Notes under the pieces: generated by a model | Seen by the model: the letters and a program-made list of their open reading frames with translations, nothing else | The model's database searches: none | Told to the model about the DNA's origin: nothing | Shown: piece by piece, positions 1-11,028 of the stretch | Position numbering within the stretch: position 1 is the first letter of the stretch | Layout of the letters: the number at the start of each line of letters is the position of its first letter | NCBI GenBank assembly: GCA_958298945.1 | Contig: OY282609.1 | Coordinates: forward strand, 66,064,220 to 66,128,219 | Reading direction: 5' to 3' | Source: Atherix ibis | Lineage: Eukaryota > Arthropoda > Insecta > Diptera > Athericidae | Length of the DNA stretch: 64,000 bases | Program-made: the position numbers and the translations under genes

Positions 1-222
1 CAGAAAAGCAGAGCTTCCGGAATATACTCTTTTTCTTGCACAAAACTAGACATGATTACCAAAGGAAAAATGTACGTTGTTGTACGAAATTGCTGACAAT
101 GTGCACTGATTAATGTTGACAAATGTCAAACTCATAAAAAAAAGTATGGCGTGCCCATAGTAGCTTAATACGCTCACTCACGCTATCTATGACTAAACAG
201 CGGATTTAAGCTTATACACTTG
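1..222 (-). mobile_element. Mariner family A copy A1, 5' end fragment (mauritiana subfamily)
   Basis: The window opens inside a mariner element read on the - strand. The sequence matches the 5' end of the better preserved copy at 12391-13681: start of the transposase frame (start codon near 50-52), the 5' untranslated part, then the terminal inverted repeat ending near 222. The outer repeat (complement CCAGGTGTATAAGC in good copies) is mutated here (CTTATACACTTG), so the exact end and the TA duplication are uncertain. The remainder lies left of the window. It is not functional as seen. Confidence 0.85.
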
Positions 223-1229
223 CTGTACCGTATACGTAAGGAGAAAAATACGAGTGGTGCCCATTGATGGAATTGCGAAATATAACCAACCCAGTGGAAA
301 AGCAGAAGCTGCCGAATAAGGAGTAATGAATGAAGGAGGCTTCATTGTTGGCGTATGATTAGTGTTATACAGCACGGCGTAAGCCTGGGAACGTTGTACT
401 CTTCAACGGTTATCAGGTGTGTCTGTAGAGTGCACTGACCAGAGGTATTTGCTTTGTCATCTGCTAATGTACTAGTGAAATTAGTGTACTCTTAGAACAG
501 TTATCAGCTTCAGTTGCAGAGTGCAACGGTGCTCAGCGATTAAGTTCGCCTAAAGCAACCCCGGATATAGCAATTAATTTAAATAAAATTTTTATAACAA
601 TACGCAAATCTGGCCATTGACCTTGACTATACTGACCTATTTGAATATCAGAGAAGACAACTAGAACGAGTTTCTTGTTGAAGGTCAATGACCGTATTCG
701 ATACAAAACAAATTTTTTTTTATCTGAGCGTTTTTGTTGTAAAAAAAAAATAGTTTATTCGAATTGCCTTAGTTGTAAATAGTTGTCTATTGGTCCAATT
801 TTACGAACGTAAATATTTTTAAGATAAGATTTTAGAATTATTTATGTGTATGCCTTATAAATATGTTTACTTAAGTCTAAATGTATAATTCCATATAAGC
901 CCTTAAAAATTCGTAAATAATTTGATTTTCCATCTGCTTAAATAGTTAAATGTGTAAAAGACATCTTTTTTGTGTCTAACACTTCATCATTTTTGAGTCT
1001 AAGGGAATTTAATAAAATTTTCAAAAATCAACTGAAAGCAATGATATTTTTGTATTTTATGTCCTTTGTGAAATTTTTTTGTTGGGATATTTTGTTATAA
1101 AATGAAAACTCAACGAAAAAGAAATCGTAGATATTTTTTTTCTATATTTAAAGATGAATTGTTTCGTTTTGAAAATTTATTAAAAATTTTGAATATATTT
1201 ATCTACAATACTTCTTAATATTATTTCAG
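223..1229. other. Non-coding stretch, probably intron of the Yip1-like gene
   Basis: No coding exon was found between the mariner fragment and the splice acceptor at 1229. A weak local duplication is visible: about 398-440 and about 486-530 share TGTACTCTT, GTTATCAG and (T)GCAGAGTGCA-like blocks. From about 700 on, the sequence is AT-rich with long A and T runs. Because the exon at 1230 starts in mid-protein and no earlier exon is recognisable here, this stretch is best read as intron invaded by mariner A1. Confidence 0.5.
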
Positions 1230-1896
1230 ACACTGTCGGTGCTGAACCCATTTCGCACTACGGAACAGGCTATATTGCAAGACACTGACATGGCTGGGCC
1301 TCTGGTTTTCTGTTTAGCTCTTGGAGGATTTCTGCTGCTGGTAATTATTTTTAATATTTTTTAGTTTTTATCTCTATTTCATAAACAAATAGTATGTCTA
1401 AAATACTGATATAATCACTTAATTGTTTATTATAAAATTTATAGAGCGGTAAAGTGACATTTTCGTATATTTATGGCATTGGAGTTCTTGGATGTATTGC
1501 GTTTTATTGTCTTCTATCACTTTTGGCTACACAAGCTGTAGTTACATTTGGGGCAGTTGCTTCGGTTTTGGGTTATTGCATTTTACCGATGGTTGTACTC
1601 TCTGGAGTTAATGTTCTAATTACTATTCAGTAAGTTCTGGTTCTTTGTTGTGGATTTTAAAAGAAAATTTATTAAATTTTCTTATTCGATGAATTAATAT
1701 TAAAAATGAAAAAAAAATACATTTTTTTTACAGAGGAACTCTAGGAACTATAGGTGCTGGTATAGCTATATTTTGGTGTGCACTATCAGCTTCGAAATTA
1801 TTTGTGACCGCCTATTCAATGGATCATCAGCAGGTGTTGATTGCTTATCCGTGCGCCCTTCTTTATGGGGTGTTTGCATTGATAACAATTTTTTAA
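1230..1896 (+). CDS. YIPF5: YIPF5/Yip1-family Golgi/ER membrane protein, C-terminal three exons
   Basis: Three exons are read: 1230-1340, 1445-1629 and 1734-1896 (stop TAA 1894-1896). Introns are bounded by GT...AG (GTAATT..TATAG; GTAAGT..TACAG) and the frame is kept across both (phase 0, then phase 2). The joined product is about 152 residues. It carries the Yip1-domain pattern: a DTDMAGPLVFCLA stretch, several hydrophobic segments, an ASVLGYCILPM motif and the C-terminus QVLIAYPCALLYGVFALI, closely resembling animal YIPF5. Family knowledge: Yip1 proteins bind Rab GTPases of the Ypt family and act in ER-Golgi vesicle transport and Golgi structure. The family is about 250 residues long, so the cytosolic N-terminal half must lie in exons left of the window. 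No disabling mutation is visible. Confidence 0.93.
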
Positions 1897-2055
1897 TACC
1901 GTATACACGAGTAATTAAAAAATCTAAACGTCTTTATTTTGATATTCCTTGAAGCTACAGGATATGTAGAAGAATACTAGTAATCGTTGTTTTTTTCTGC
2001 ATTTAATTGAAGTTTATTTAATGTTATTTGTAATCATAAATTAGTATGAATTTTC

Positions 2056-2061
2056 AATAAA
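2056..2061 (+). terminator. Polyadenylation signal AATAAA of the Yip1-like gene
   Basis: AATAAA lies about 160 bases after the stop codon of the Yip1-like gene, a usual distance for a short insect 3' UTR. A T-rich stretch follows at about 2093-2106. Placement is by motif only. Confidence 0.6.
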
Positions 2062-2341
2062 TATGAAATCGATAACTATTTATACTGTCCGTAAATTTTT
2101 TTTTCTGTTCGACATCTACGATTTTAGAGCATTTGTCAATATATATAATTTATATACTTTATAATTATTGGATGATTGTAGAATTCTATAATAAAAAATG
2201 TGCATGTTTGCAAAGGAAACGTGGCGTATTTCAATCAAAACGTTCGAGTATTTTTTTCAAGAGTATTTATACTCGTTGAAATATTTATACAAAAATTGTG
2301 AATTTCAAGAGAATCAATTGAAACAAAATTTAACATTCTAT

Positions 2342-2589
2342 GAGCCGCGAATAATCGATTGCCGGCCGCCTGGCAACAAAAGCCCAATCCCCAATTGGAT
2401 CTGCATTTATGGTATATGTGTACGCGATATACCCTTGGAAGATGGAATCCCAAACCGAATGTGAAGCTAGAATTTGCGCTAAAATTCAAACGAAGACTCA
2501 AGCAAATGAATCGATCCCTAATGGAGCAGATGGGGAAGGAGTGGGTAAATAATCAGTTTTCAAATTGCATGATAAATGAAATAATTTAA
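2342..2589 (+). CDS. Possible coding exon of unknown gene
   Basis: An open frame runs from 2344 to 2589, with no upstream ATG in frame; it follows TCTATGAG, a possible splice acceptor. At 2545 a good donor (TGG|GTAAAT) occurs, so the exon may be 2344-2544. The translated part (ANNRLPAAWQQ..., then LHLWYMC, LGRWNPKPN, FKRRLKQMNRSL, MEQMGKEW) has coding-like composition and is richer in G and C than its surroundings. I do not recognise the protein. It starts about 280 bases after the poly(A) signal of the Yip1-like gene. It may be an exon of a neighbouring gene, or an old retrotransposon piece. Confidence 0.3.
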
Positions 2590-3255
2590 ATTGAATTTAT
2601 TCTTTGGTTTTTGTACATGCTCGGCCAGCCAGAATTAAGTTATAAATGAAACATAAAGCCAATATTTGCTGCATTTAAATCTCTCATCCCTACAAGTCAC
2701 CCCCAACAACTCTTAACTTACCCTCATTTTTTTATTGAATTTTATTATATTTTTATTCTGTTCTTTTATATTATAGAATATGTACACGATAAATATATTT
2801 TTTTATTTACAGTATATTCATTCACTCGACAATGTTTATAATTTTTCAATTGTGGTTTTAACTGCTTTTTATCTTTCGTCCATAAAGGATTTAAAGTACA
2901 TTTTTTTAACACGGTTAAATTTATTATATAAGTTTGGGTTTTTGATTTAATATTAATTTAAAAATATTTACACCTGACGTAATAAAGTTGTTTTAATTTT
3001 AAAAAATTGAATTATTTCGTAACGGAAGTTTAAGTTAGTTTTAGAATTGATGATTAGTGTAAATGGCTCGTAATAGGCTCGTTTATATTTTGTAAAACTT
3101 GAAATTAAAATGAAATTGATATTACACACATTAACTTTTCTGTGTACAAATTGAGTTAATCAATTTTTTATCATCTACTCATAAAAATTCCAAGTTAAAG
3201 GAATTTATGAAATTTTTCAAAAATTCTTCTAGTTGATTTGAGTATTTGTTATTTA
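2590..3255. other. No gene seen, AT-rich
   Basis: AT-rich sequence with many poly-A and poly-T runs and stops in all frames. Nothing recognisable. Confidence 0.6.
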
Positions 3256-3261
3256 ACATTT

Positions 3262-3400
3262 CCGATTGTTTGTTTATAAAGCTCCTTAGACCTGTGACAA
3301 GAGCCCCTTTATAGCACCACTACCATGAGGTCATTTGACGAATCGAATTTATATTGTGCGCCAAAAATTGAATATTCTCCTTATTCTCCTCTCGAAAAAA
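3262..3400 (-). mobile_element. I-like non-LTR retrotransposon, 3' end fragment
   Basis: Read on the - strand this matches the 3' untranslated end of the I-like element at 27482-27888: shared blocks around CTCCTTAGACC, AGCCCCTTTATAGC and CCATGAGGTCATTTGACG, next to a TGTTTGTTTA end that corresponds to the (CAAA)n-type tail. Only about 110-140 bases are left and no coding part remains. Confidence 0.6.
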
Positions 3401-4454
3401 TATCGAAATATCCGATTTTATAAAAATGTCCAAAAAATAGAATTTGTATAAAAAATAAAAATTACTGTGGTTTTGACTCTAAATATCAAATAAGGTGTCT
3501 CAAAAATTAATTTATGAAAAATTAAACTTAACTCTTTTATAAAAATATCAGTGTTTTAAAATTTGTCTAATTTAGCAAAAAATTATAGATATTTTTTTAA
3601 GAAAAATCAATGATGCGCTTATGTAGTCCTTAATTTTTAGATTGTTTTTCCAAATTAAAAATTAACCCTTTTTCGTTCTATTTAAAACATTTTAAAAATA
3701 TGGCTTTTTATCAATTCTTTTACAAACTAGCATTTTTCTTAGAACTGGAAATTACTAATTTTCCTAAGAAAAAAATTGTTAATTTAGTCTGAAAATCCAT
3801 AATTTTAGACTCTCATCCATAAATTTTAAACTCAAAGGATGATCCTGCACGAAAAGTCCACAGTATATCGATCGATTGGTCTTGAGGAGGCGGGGTAGAC
3901 AGGTAAAGTGATTTCGTTAGCTAGGACGCCAAAAGCGGCACGAAGCAAGTACATTTAATTTTTTTGGTTTTAACTGGCCTAGACCGAACTCCCTGTTGTT
4001 ACGCCGTTGATGATGATAATCAGAAATTTCCAATAAAAATGTTCAGTAAATATTTACAGTAAAAATGACCAGTACAAATTTTCTGTAAAAACTTCTAGTA
4101 AAATTTTCTGTTCAAAATTCTAGTAAAATTGTCTGTAAAAAAAACTTCACATATGAAAGAGAGACCACAACAAAAATGGATCACAAATAAAATTAAAAAA
4201 CAAACCAAATGCATTCAGATGCTCTAAAAAACTATATTGTTGGTAAAAAATACTTAAAAATGCGTTTTTGGTGCTATGGTATTAACCAAAACACTCTTAG
4301 ACCCACTAAAAAAAAAATAGAAAAATCAGCATTTATTAATGCTATTTAAGCAGCAATTTACATTGATTAGAAAAAAGTAAAAAATTGTTATAAAAAAATG
4401 TTAAAAAAAACACACTTCCTCGCAAATTACAAAAAAAAACCGAACAGAAGGCAC
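3400..4454. repeat. AT-rich stretch with degenerate TTCAGTAAAAAT-like repeats at 4021-4145
   Basis: Between about 4021 and 4145 a unit of roughly 18-20 bases recurs with variation (AAATTTTCTGTAAAA, TTCAGTAAATATTT, TTCTAGTAAAATT). Similar degenerate units appear near 50560-50600, 51460-51490, 54740-54900 and 58400-58530. The rest of the interval has no coding signal. Confidence 0.5.
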
Positions 4455-5045
4455 GAAAAGAGAAAAATCTCTGAAAAATATGTGAAAGCAGAAAAATCAC
4501 CGCCTAAAGTTATGCAAAATCCAAACGAAAAATCTGAAAAATCCAAAAATTATTACAAAACTGAGAATCGGATTTTTACACCAGGCGCTCAGTTTTTCAT
4601 AAATTAGTAGGCAAATATTTTCACTGGATCTTAAAATTTGTTTTTCACTATGAAATTGAGTGTTTTTATGGTATCATTAAGCTAATTCCTCATTTTGCAA
4701 ATTCAGGGGAAGCTTCTCTTATAAATATTATCCTGATTCGAAGAAAAATATACTTTCAGGATAAATTATTGTGCACGTTTCTGAAAAAAATGCATAAAAT
4801 TTGTCGTGTTTTTTTCTTAAAATTTGTTTTTTTACCATGAAAATGAAGAATTTTTTGAGATTTTTTTCAATAGTGTCGTTGCGCACACTCAGGCAAAACT
4901 TCTTCGCTCTATATGATCCTGATTGGAAAGAGAATTTCCTTTCAGAATAAATTTTTGTGTATGGTGCTTTTGAGAAAAAGTTGCATAAAAATTGTTTTTT
5001 TCCTAAAATTTATTGAAGAGATTCTTGTGCATACTTAGGACAGTA
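4455..5045. repeat. ~175-bp tandem repeat, cluster 1
   Basis: Successive diverged units share the same order of blocks: TTAAAATTTGTTTTTCACTATGAAA, a T-run then TGG/TGT-TCATT, CACACTCAGGCAAAACTTC, a TATATTATCCTGATT block, a TTTCAGGATAAATTTTTGTG block, then GAGAAAAA-TGCATAAAA. Block starts are near 4632, 4816 and 4995, giving a period near 175-185. The same units form a second cluster at 5815-6460; the lead-in (4480-4640 and 5815-5985) is the best conserved part. Confidence 0.7.
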
Positions 5046-5814
5046 TTTTGAAATACTTTGTTTGAATCTAGATGGAAACTAAATAGCATTTAGAATAAAA
5101 TTGTTTAGACAATTTCGTACAAAAAATAGCATAAAATATTCGGTTACTCATTGTTTAAATTTATTTGTAGTCCTGAAAAGGATAAGTTCTGTAAAGTTTT
5201 TGATGGTGTTCTCTAGGAAGGACTTTGACAAAAATATCTGGATATGTTTGGTCCTGATTTGAGACATATTTTGACTAAAGTATAAAATTATATTGAGAGT
5301 TTTCGACAAACACGAAACGACAATTTTGCAAAAAATAGTATTGAATTTTTCATCCAATCTGAGGTGCATCATAAATAATTGGGAGTAATTGAAAAAGCCG
5401 AGAAAAAATAAGAACATTAAATTTGTGAGAAAATTGATGGCAAAAAAAGAGACAAAATAAAAAGAATAGTCGAGGTGTCAGAACATTTGCATGTGTTCTC
5501 TGGAAGTACCGTTCGTAATCATCTGCGATTTCGACACGTCCGCAGACAAATTTTATGCTTAATACAAACGAAAAAAACAAATTTTGCCCTTTAATAATCG
5601 AAAATACCATAATTAGGAAAAAATCGAAATTGAAAAATTAGCATTTATTTATTAGTGCTATTATTAAAAATTTAATATTGAGTAGGTAAAATTATAGATA
5701 TATTATTAAGAATAAATTAAGTACTATTAAAAATAAACTAAACCCCGGCACCTTACCATAAATAACAAAAAAAATTAAAAGGAAAGGCAAAAAATGTTAC
5801 CTAGAAAATAATGT
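5046..5814. other. Spacer between the two repeat clusters
   Basis: No gene recognised. Long - strand frames here (5148-5417, 5350-5610) are low-complexity and overlap each other without family resemblance. Confidence 0.5.
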
Positions 5815-6460
5815 AAAATCAGAAAAAATCATCGCCTAAAGTTATACAAAATCCACACTAAAAATCCGAAAATTCAAAAATTGCTACAAAACTGAGAATT
5901 GGATTTTTACACCAGGCGCTCAGTTTTTCATAAATTAGTAGGCAAATATTTTCACTGGATCTTAAAATTGGTTTTTCACTATGAAAATAAGTGTTTCTGG
6001 AGAATTTTTTATGTTATCATTGTACACACTCAAGAAAAGCATCTTCAAGCCATATTATCGTTATTGAAAAGAGAATATCCTTTTAGGATCAATTCATGTA
6101 GGAGTTTTTGAGCAAAAATGCAAAAAATTTAATGTTTTCTTTCATTTCTTTCAGACTTGCACATTCATGCAAAACTTCTTCGATCTATATTATTCTTATT
6201 AGAAGAAAAATACCCTTTAAAGATAAATTTTTGTAGGTGGTTTTGAGAAAAATTAATAAAATTTGTTGTTTTTTTTTCTTAAAATTTTTTGGCTTCTATG
6301 AAAATGGTTTTTTTGCAAAGATTTTTTTTATGGTGTCATTGGGCAACAATTTCCAATTCATATTATTCTGAAGGGAGCTTTTCTTCTCTGGATAAATTAG
6401 GCGCTTTTGCAAAGAAATTTGAAATGTGCATAAATTTACTTTTAATTTGGTTTATGCTAT
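5815..6460. repeat. ~175-bp tandem repeat, cluster 2
   Basis: Units equivalent to those at 4455-5045. The lead-in with GATTTTTACACCAGGCGCTC and TAGTAGGCAAATATTTTCAC is nearly identical in both clusters (about 4569-4632 and 5905-5965). Later units begin near 5961, 6130 and 6278 and carry GCAAAACTTCTTCGATC and TTTTTATGGTGTCATTG. The last unit fades near 6460. Confidence 0.7.
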
Positions 6461-8585
6461 GAAAAGAGTAAAGGACCTAGCGCTGACTCATGACAATGTT
6501 CTGCAATTCTTTGTTTGATCATGGGTAAAAAATTAGTATCATTTGTGATAAAATTTTTGGGGAATTTCCCACAACATAAAGATTATCGAATGGCAAATTT
6601 TTGTAATTTTTTTTTCATGGTGTGAATCTATACACTTTGACGATGGTTTATCCCAGTCCTAAAAAAATTCACCACCCTTAAATTAGGTATTAAAGTTCAG
6701 TATATGTTATCAAGTATTTTGTTACTAAATTTATGCTTATAAAGTCGAAAGGTAGAATATTTTCAGATGAATTTAACATAAACGAAAAAATGTTTGCTAA
6801 GAAATGATTTGTGCTCGGAAGCCGGAAACTTCCGCCCATCTAAGGTAAATGAAAATAAATAGTACGTGCCCAAATTTAAGCATTGACAAATGGTCGGCAT
6901 ATTTTTGTCACCAATTCTGGTGATCGATTTCACTTTGTTACTATGGTCGGGCCTTGCCTGATTGCCAATATTTCGCACATTTTTCTTTTTCAATCTTGAA
7001 TGATGGATTGGTAATCGAAATTAAGACGGGCATAAGAAGGAGCATTTTCCTAGCTTATTTCTTATTCCATCCAAGACAAGAGACACATTTGCCGTTTAGG
7101 AAAATCCATGTACACATGAAGATTACATATAGAAACATATAGAATTGTGGGCACTATCTCGAGTCTCCGTGGTTAAATTTTCCGTGGGTGTGCGATGGTG
7201 ACTTGCAAAAGACAACGCCCATCGACGACAAAGAATGGAATCCGAAACTTGGACGACAAAGTTTTATACCGCAAAGTTGTTAAATGTTCTCTCAGACAAT
7301 TTCTTACCGTATTTTGTAATTATATCAGTTTGCCGGCAATAGTTTATCCTATTTTGTACGTTGTCTTCCGGTACCACATCGTCATACTGCCCTAATCAAA
7401 ACTGAAAATTTGTCTATTTTACCCTAAGGTGGTACTCGTAGTGTGGTTTGGTCTAACATGGCATAGCATAGTCTTGACCAAATAGTCTTGGTCATTATAT
7501 ATTGAAATGTGGAACCTGTCGCAGGGAAGGTTAGTAGCCTCTCTTATGGATATTCATTGCAGCATACCGTTTCTGCCCTTATCATTTTTGCAATTTCTTT
7601 TTTAGGAATCTATTTTTCTGTTTGTGGTAAGAATTCTTCGAAGAACAAGTGTCTTAAGACTGAACTCTTTAACTTCAATAAAAGAAAAAAACCGACAAGA
7701 GAAAAGTGAATAGAGAATGGAGAATGGATAATAGAGAATGGAAAAAAGTGAGTAAAGATAGACTTGAGAAGAGGGCAAAGGGAAATATTACAAAGTTTTC
7801 AAAGTTTTGACCAATGTTGAATGACTATAGCGAGAGAACCATTCGTAACATGGTCCCTAAGAAGTTATATTTTATACTATACGAAAGTTAAATAGGATAA
7901 GATGTTTTTGGTATGAAACTGTGTCAAAGAGTATACACTTAACGTTGAAATTGAAGTGGAAGTTGTAGTTGATATCCAAGTTCAAGACTAAGAACAGAAC
8001 TAGAACCAAGACCAATCTTGTATTTGACAAAGTGAACGCCAAAAATGTGGGAAGAGTAACACTGAAACTTGGCCTTCGAATGTGGTGGGTGAGATATAGC
8101 AGCTAAGTGGCTGCAAAAAACACGACGAATGTAACAAATATATAGGAGCAAAGAACAGCGCAAATTAATCAAACGAACAGATGCTAGTGATACCTCCGAC
8201 TGTTTTCTGAAAATTTCGCACAAAATTAATGGTCGATACATGAAATCTAGACTACTTGTGGTCAAATGGATAAAATAACCGACAATTACATGCTTAATCG
8301 GGTTTACAACTTGGTCATTAAATATCACAACAATTTCTATGATATAGCACAGTATTTTTCGAATAATCGTAATATAGACGTTAAATGGTTTTATTTGTCC
8401 AATTTGCCAGCCCCAAATCCAATACATATCATATAAGCGGAGTAATTCGATATTATAGAACAATTTATTAACCGATTGTACATATTGTAAATAATGTTGA
8501 TTGTTTATCAGATAAAAATAGTGAATAATTTGTATTTAATTTGTTAGATATTTTTTGTTCGGTGTGATTTAAACTGTTAATTAAA
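6461..8585. other. No supported gene
   Basis: The longest frame, 7939-8463 on the - strand (174 codons), has no family resemblance, no splice context and hydrophobic, irregular composition; I do not support it as a gene. A purine-rich run with repeated GAGAATGGA-like units lies at about 7705-7745. Nothing else is recognisable. Confidence 0.5.
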
Positions 8586-8699
8586 ATGTTATTTATTGTA
8601 GTTTTTGTTATAATATCAAAAGTGGGTGATATTGTCGATTCTGTGGTAGAAGTATATGGTCTCGTTGAAAAAATTGCTGAAGCAGCTGTAAAAACTTAA
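8586..8699 (+). CDS. Small ORF, 37 residues, hydrophobic start and amphipathic remainder
   Basis: ATG at 8586 follows AAAA (A at -3). The frame gives a hydrophobic start (MLFIVVFVII) followed by SKVGDIVDSVVEVYGLVEK and IAEAAVKT, then TAA. This looks like a short membrane or leader segment plus an acidic amphipathic helix. A perfect hairpin follows nine bases after the stop. No family is recognised. A frame this short can occur by chance in AT-rich DNA, so it is only a candidate. Confidence 0.25.
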   Translation: MLFIVVFVIISKVGDIVDSVVEVYGLVEKIAEAAVKT

Positions 8700-8708
8700 A
8701 AAAATTGC

Positions 8709-8737
8709 CGATACCGGTTGGAAGGCAACCGGTATCG
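8709..8737. repeat. Perfect hairpin, 12-bp stem and 5-base loop
   Basis: CGATACCGGTTG, loop GAAGG, CAACCGGTATCG. The stem is GC-rich compared with its surroundings and has no mismatch. Confidence 0.85.
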
Positions 8738-8994
8738 CAGATGTCCTATCGTTCCAGTTCGCGCTCATAATCTCGAATAGGAAACATTAAGGATTTCGAC
8801 ATATGCTGGTACAATCAGAGTTAGGAAAACGAAGCCAAAAATTGTGTCAAACCATGCAATCTCGTAAGATATTGTAGAGAGTAATAAGACTAATACCATT
8901 GATAGAGATTTCGCAACACTGCGGACTTCCTCTCTACGTAGCTTATATGATAGTCCCTCCTAGATATGCAGTATAAGTTTCAATCTCGTTCGGC

Positions 8995-9360
8995 AACTAT
9001 GTAGCCCTATAACGTGTTAAAAGTAAAATTTTATTTTCATAGTGTTTTACGAAATTTGGGACAAAGATGTCAGCTATCAAATTTTATGTTAAGCTTAGCG
9101 AATTTAAGAGTTTGGAAGGGGGTGGGGAGGGGTAACATTAAAAGGCTTAGAAAAAGGGATCTTCATGTCAGAGCGGACATTGCAGATACTTGGATGTTTC
9201 ACCATTATAACACTCCTGTTACACGGACCATTTCATCCACGAGTGTTTAATGAAAAAAGAAGTTTCTGTGATTCTCTAACCTCACTTTTCATCTGATCGT
9301 AATCCTAGTGACTTTCGTTTGTTCTCTAAGATATCTATAAAAAGCTCATTAAATATTTAT
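8995..9360 (+). mobile_element. Mariner remnant G (DD34D-type transposase fragment)
   Basis: On the + strand, about 9120-9250 reads KRLRKRDLHVRADIADTWM then FHHYNTP, which corresponds to the second catalytic region of mariner transposases (usually ...DIADTWMLHHDNAP). The catalytic Asp is Tyr here. After two stops, SSDRNPSDFRLFSK matches the third region (YSPDLSPCDFFLF). The sequence is old and has several stops; termini are not visible. It is a different lineage from the other mariners in the window. Confidence 0.7.
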
Positions 9361-9393
9361 TTGTTTATACAATATATAAAGTACTAAAAATGT

Positions 9394-9690
9394 CATGTGT
9401 CAGGGGCCAATTTATAGCGCCAGGACCATAAAGCCATTTGGCAACTTCATTGTGCATTTGTGGAAGGTATCTAAACGAGAATGGTTTGTTGGATTTTGTT
9501 GATCAGTTTTGTTAGATTTTGTGGGACTTGAGAATGGACCCAGCAGCTCTATATTGGGACAAATTCTGCTCGAAAAGTAATTCTTAGTCAGGTGACATTC
9601 ACATAGTCTGTGAGTGATGATGAACTGAGTGCCACAGGAAGATTGGCATGTGGGACAGTTGGTTAATTCAGTATTTCCAATTCATATTCT
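9394..9690 (-). mobile_element. I-like non-LTR retrotransposon, 3' end with RNase H-end coding remnant
   Basis: On the - strand this is collinear with the copy at 27482-27888. About 9590-9665 matches the coding end that ends in the cysteine/histidine region (complement blocks AGTGCCACAGGAAGATTGG and GTGACATTCACATAG correspond to GATGCCACAGGATTGG and GTGACATTCCTGTAG). About 9394-9470 matches the 3' UTR (CAGGGGCCAATTTATAG, AAGCCATTTGGCAACTT). Decayed. Confidence 0.7.
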
Positions 9691-9990
9691 CAAGAGCTTA
9701 CTGTGAGCACTGGCTACCCAATGGAGCTCAACACTACTATTAATAAATAGGCTACGTAGAATTGCGGACTGTACTAGATTACTGGATCGCTCATGGTCCA
9801 TAAATGGATTATGGATTTAAGGGTGATAAAAGCTCTTGCCTGCGAATATTAATCGCAATCTTACTTGTTATTTTAATAGCTTACAGTTTCTTTAAGGCAG
9901 GATTGTACGTGGGTAGTCCCAGAAGTATCCAACCTGACGTTTAAATGGTGGTTATGGTTTGAAAAAAAATACTATAGTCGAAACTACCAA
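9691..9990. other. No gene seen
   Basis: Unique-looking sequence with no recognised coding or repeat family. Confidence 0.5.
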
Positions 9991-10035
9991 CCTTATAAAG
10001 CTTGAGTTTGAAGTTTGATGACAGCATTCTCAGTT
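9991..10035 (+). repeat. 45-bp direct repeat, left copy
   Basis: CCTTATAAAGCTTGAGTTTG... is repeated at 11328-11372 with one mismatch (10031 C, 11368 T). The two copies bracket the truncated mariner A2 plus its right flank, as a target duplication would. Confidence 0.85.
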
Positions 10036-11028
10036 GTGCCAGAAAAAGAGCATATTCGGGAAGCTCTGCTTTTCTGCTTAAATTTGAAGAAATCGGCTGC
10101 CGAATAGCATCCAATGCTCACGGAGGCCTATGGTGACAGTGCTTTATCGGAAACAACCTGCCGAGATTGGTTTCGTCGGTTCAAAGACGGCAATTTTGAC
10201 TTGTGGGACAAGAAGCGTGAAAATCGGCCTAGGAAGGTTGAGGACCATCAATTGCAGAAAATGCTCGCGGATCAATTGGGTGTTACTCAACCAGGCATTT
10301 CCATGCGTCTGCGTGTCATGGGGAAGATTGAAAAGATCGGAAAATGGGTGCCGCATGAATTGAACGATAGGCAGATGGAACGACGCCAAAACACATGCGA
10401 AATCTTGCTCGCCAGACAAAAAAGAAAGTCGTTCCTGCATCAAATTGTGACAGGCGATGAAAAGTGTATATATTTCGAGAATCCTAAACGCAAGAAATCG
10501 TGCGTTCATCCCGGCCAACCATCAACATCTTCCCCAAGACCAAATCGCTTCGGACGGAAGACGATGATGTGCGTTTGGTGGGATCTGCAGGGTATCGTCT
10601 ACTATGAGATGTTGAAACCTGGTAAAACTGTCAATGCCCACCGCTACAACCAACAACTGATCAAATTGCACCGTGCTCTGCGTGAAAAAAAGACGGATTA
10701 TCAACAAAGACATGATAAGCTGATGTTCCTCCACGACAACGCACCATCGCACACATGAAAAATGGTCCGAAACTACTTGGAGACACTCAACTGGGAGGTG
10801 CTACCCCACCCCGCTTATTCACCAGACCTGGCCCCTTCCGACTACCACCTGTTTTTGTCGATGGGCCACGCGCTCGCTGAGCAGCACTTCGATTCTTACA
10901 AAGGCGTCCGCAAATGGCTTGATGAGTGGTTTGCCTCGAAAGAGAAGGATTTTTTTTGGCGTGGTATCCACTAATTGGCCGAGAAATGGGAAAAATGTGT
11001 AGCTAGCGAGGGCAAGTACTTTGAATAA
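10036..11028 (+). pseudogene. Mariner transposase pseudogene (A2)
   Basis: A mauritiana-type DD34D transposase. It shows WFRRFKDGNFDLWDKK, WVPHELNDRQMERRQNTCE, IVTGDEKCIYFENP (first Asp), FLHDNAPSHT (second Asp) and AYSPDLAPSDYHLF (third Asp, 34 residues after the second). Defects: in-frame stops near 10108 (TAG), 10756 (TGA) and 10972 (TAA), and an in-frame 33-base gap after DHQLQ compared with copy A6, which removes eleven residues (ALLDEDDTQSQ-like). The catalytic residues themselves are kept. Such enzymes cut and paste their element at TA sites. Confidence 0.88.

Noticed and set aside
4398..4607. Lys-rich 69-codon frame
   Set aside because: Lies at the start of the tandem-repeat cluster; the equivalent stretch in the second cluster (5815-5940) is not open, so it is a repeat and not a gene.
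7939..8463. 174-codon frame on the - strand
   Set aside because: Longest unexplained frame, but irregular composition, no family resemblance, no supporting splice signals and no conserved motif; could be checked by RNA-seq.
9014..9250. 78-codon frame as host gene
   Set aside because: It is the + strand remnant of a mariner transposase (DIADTWM..HHYNTP).
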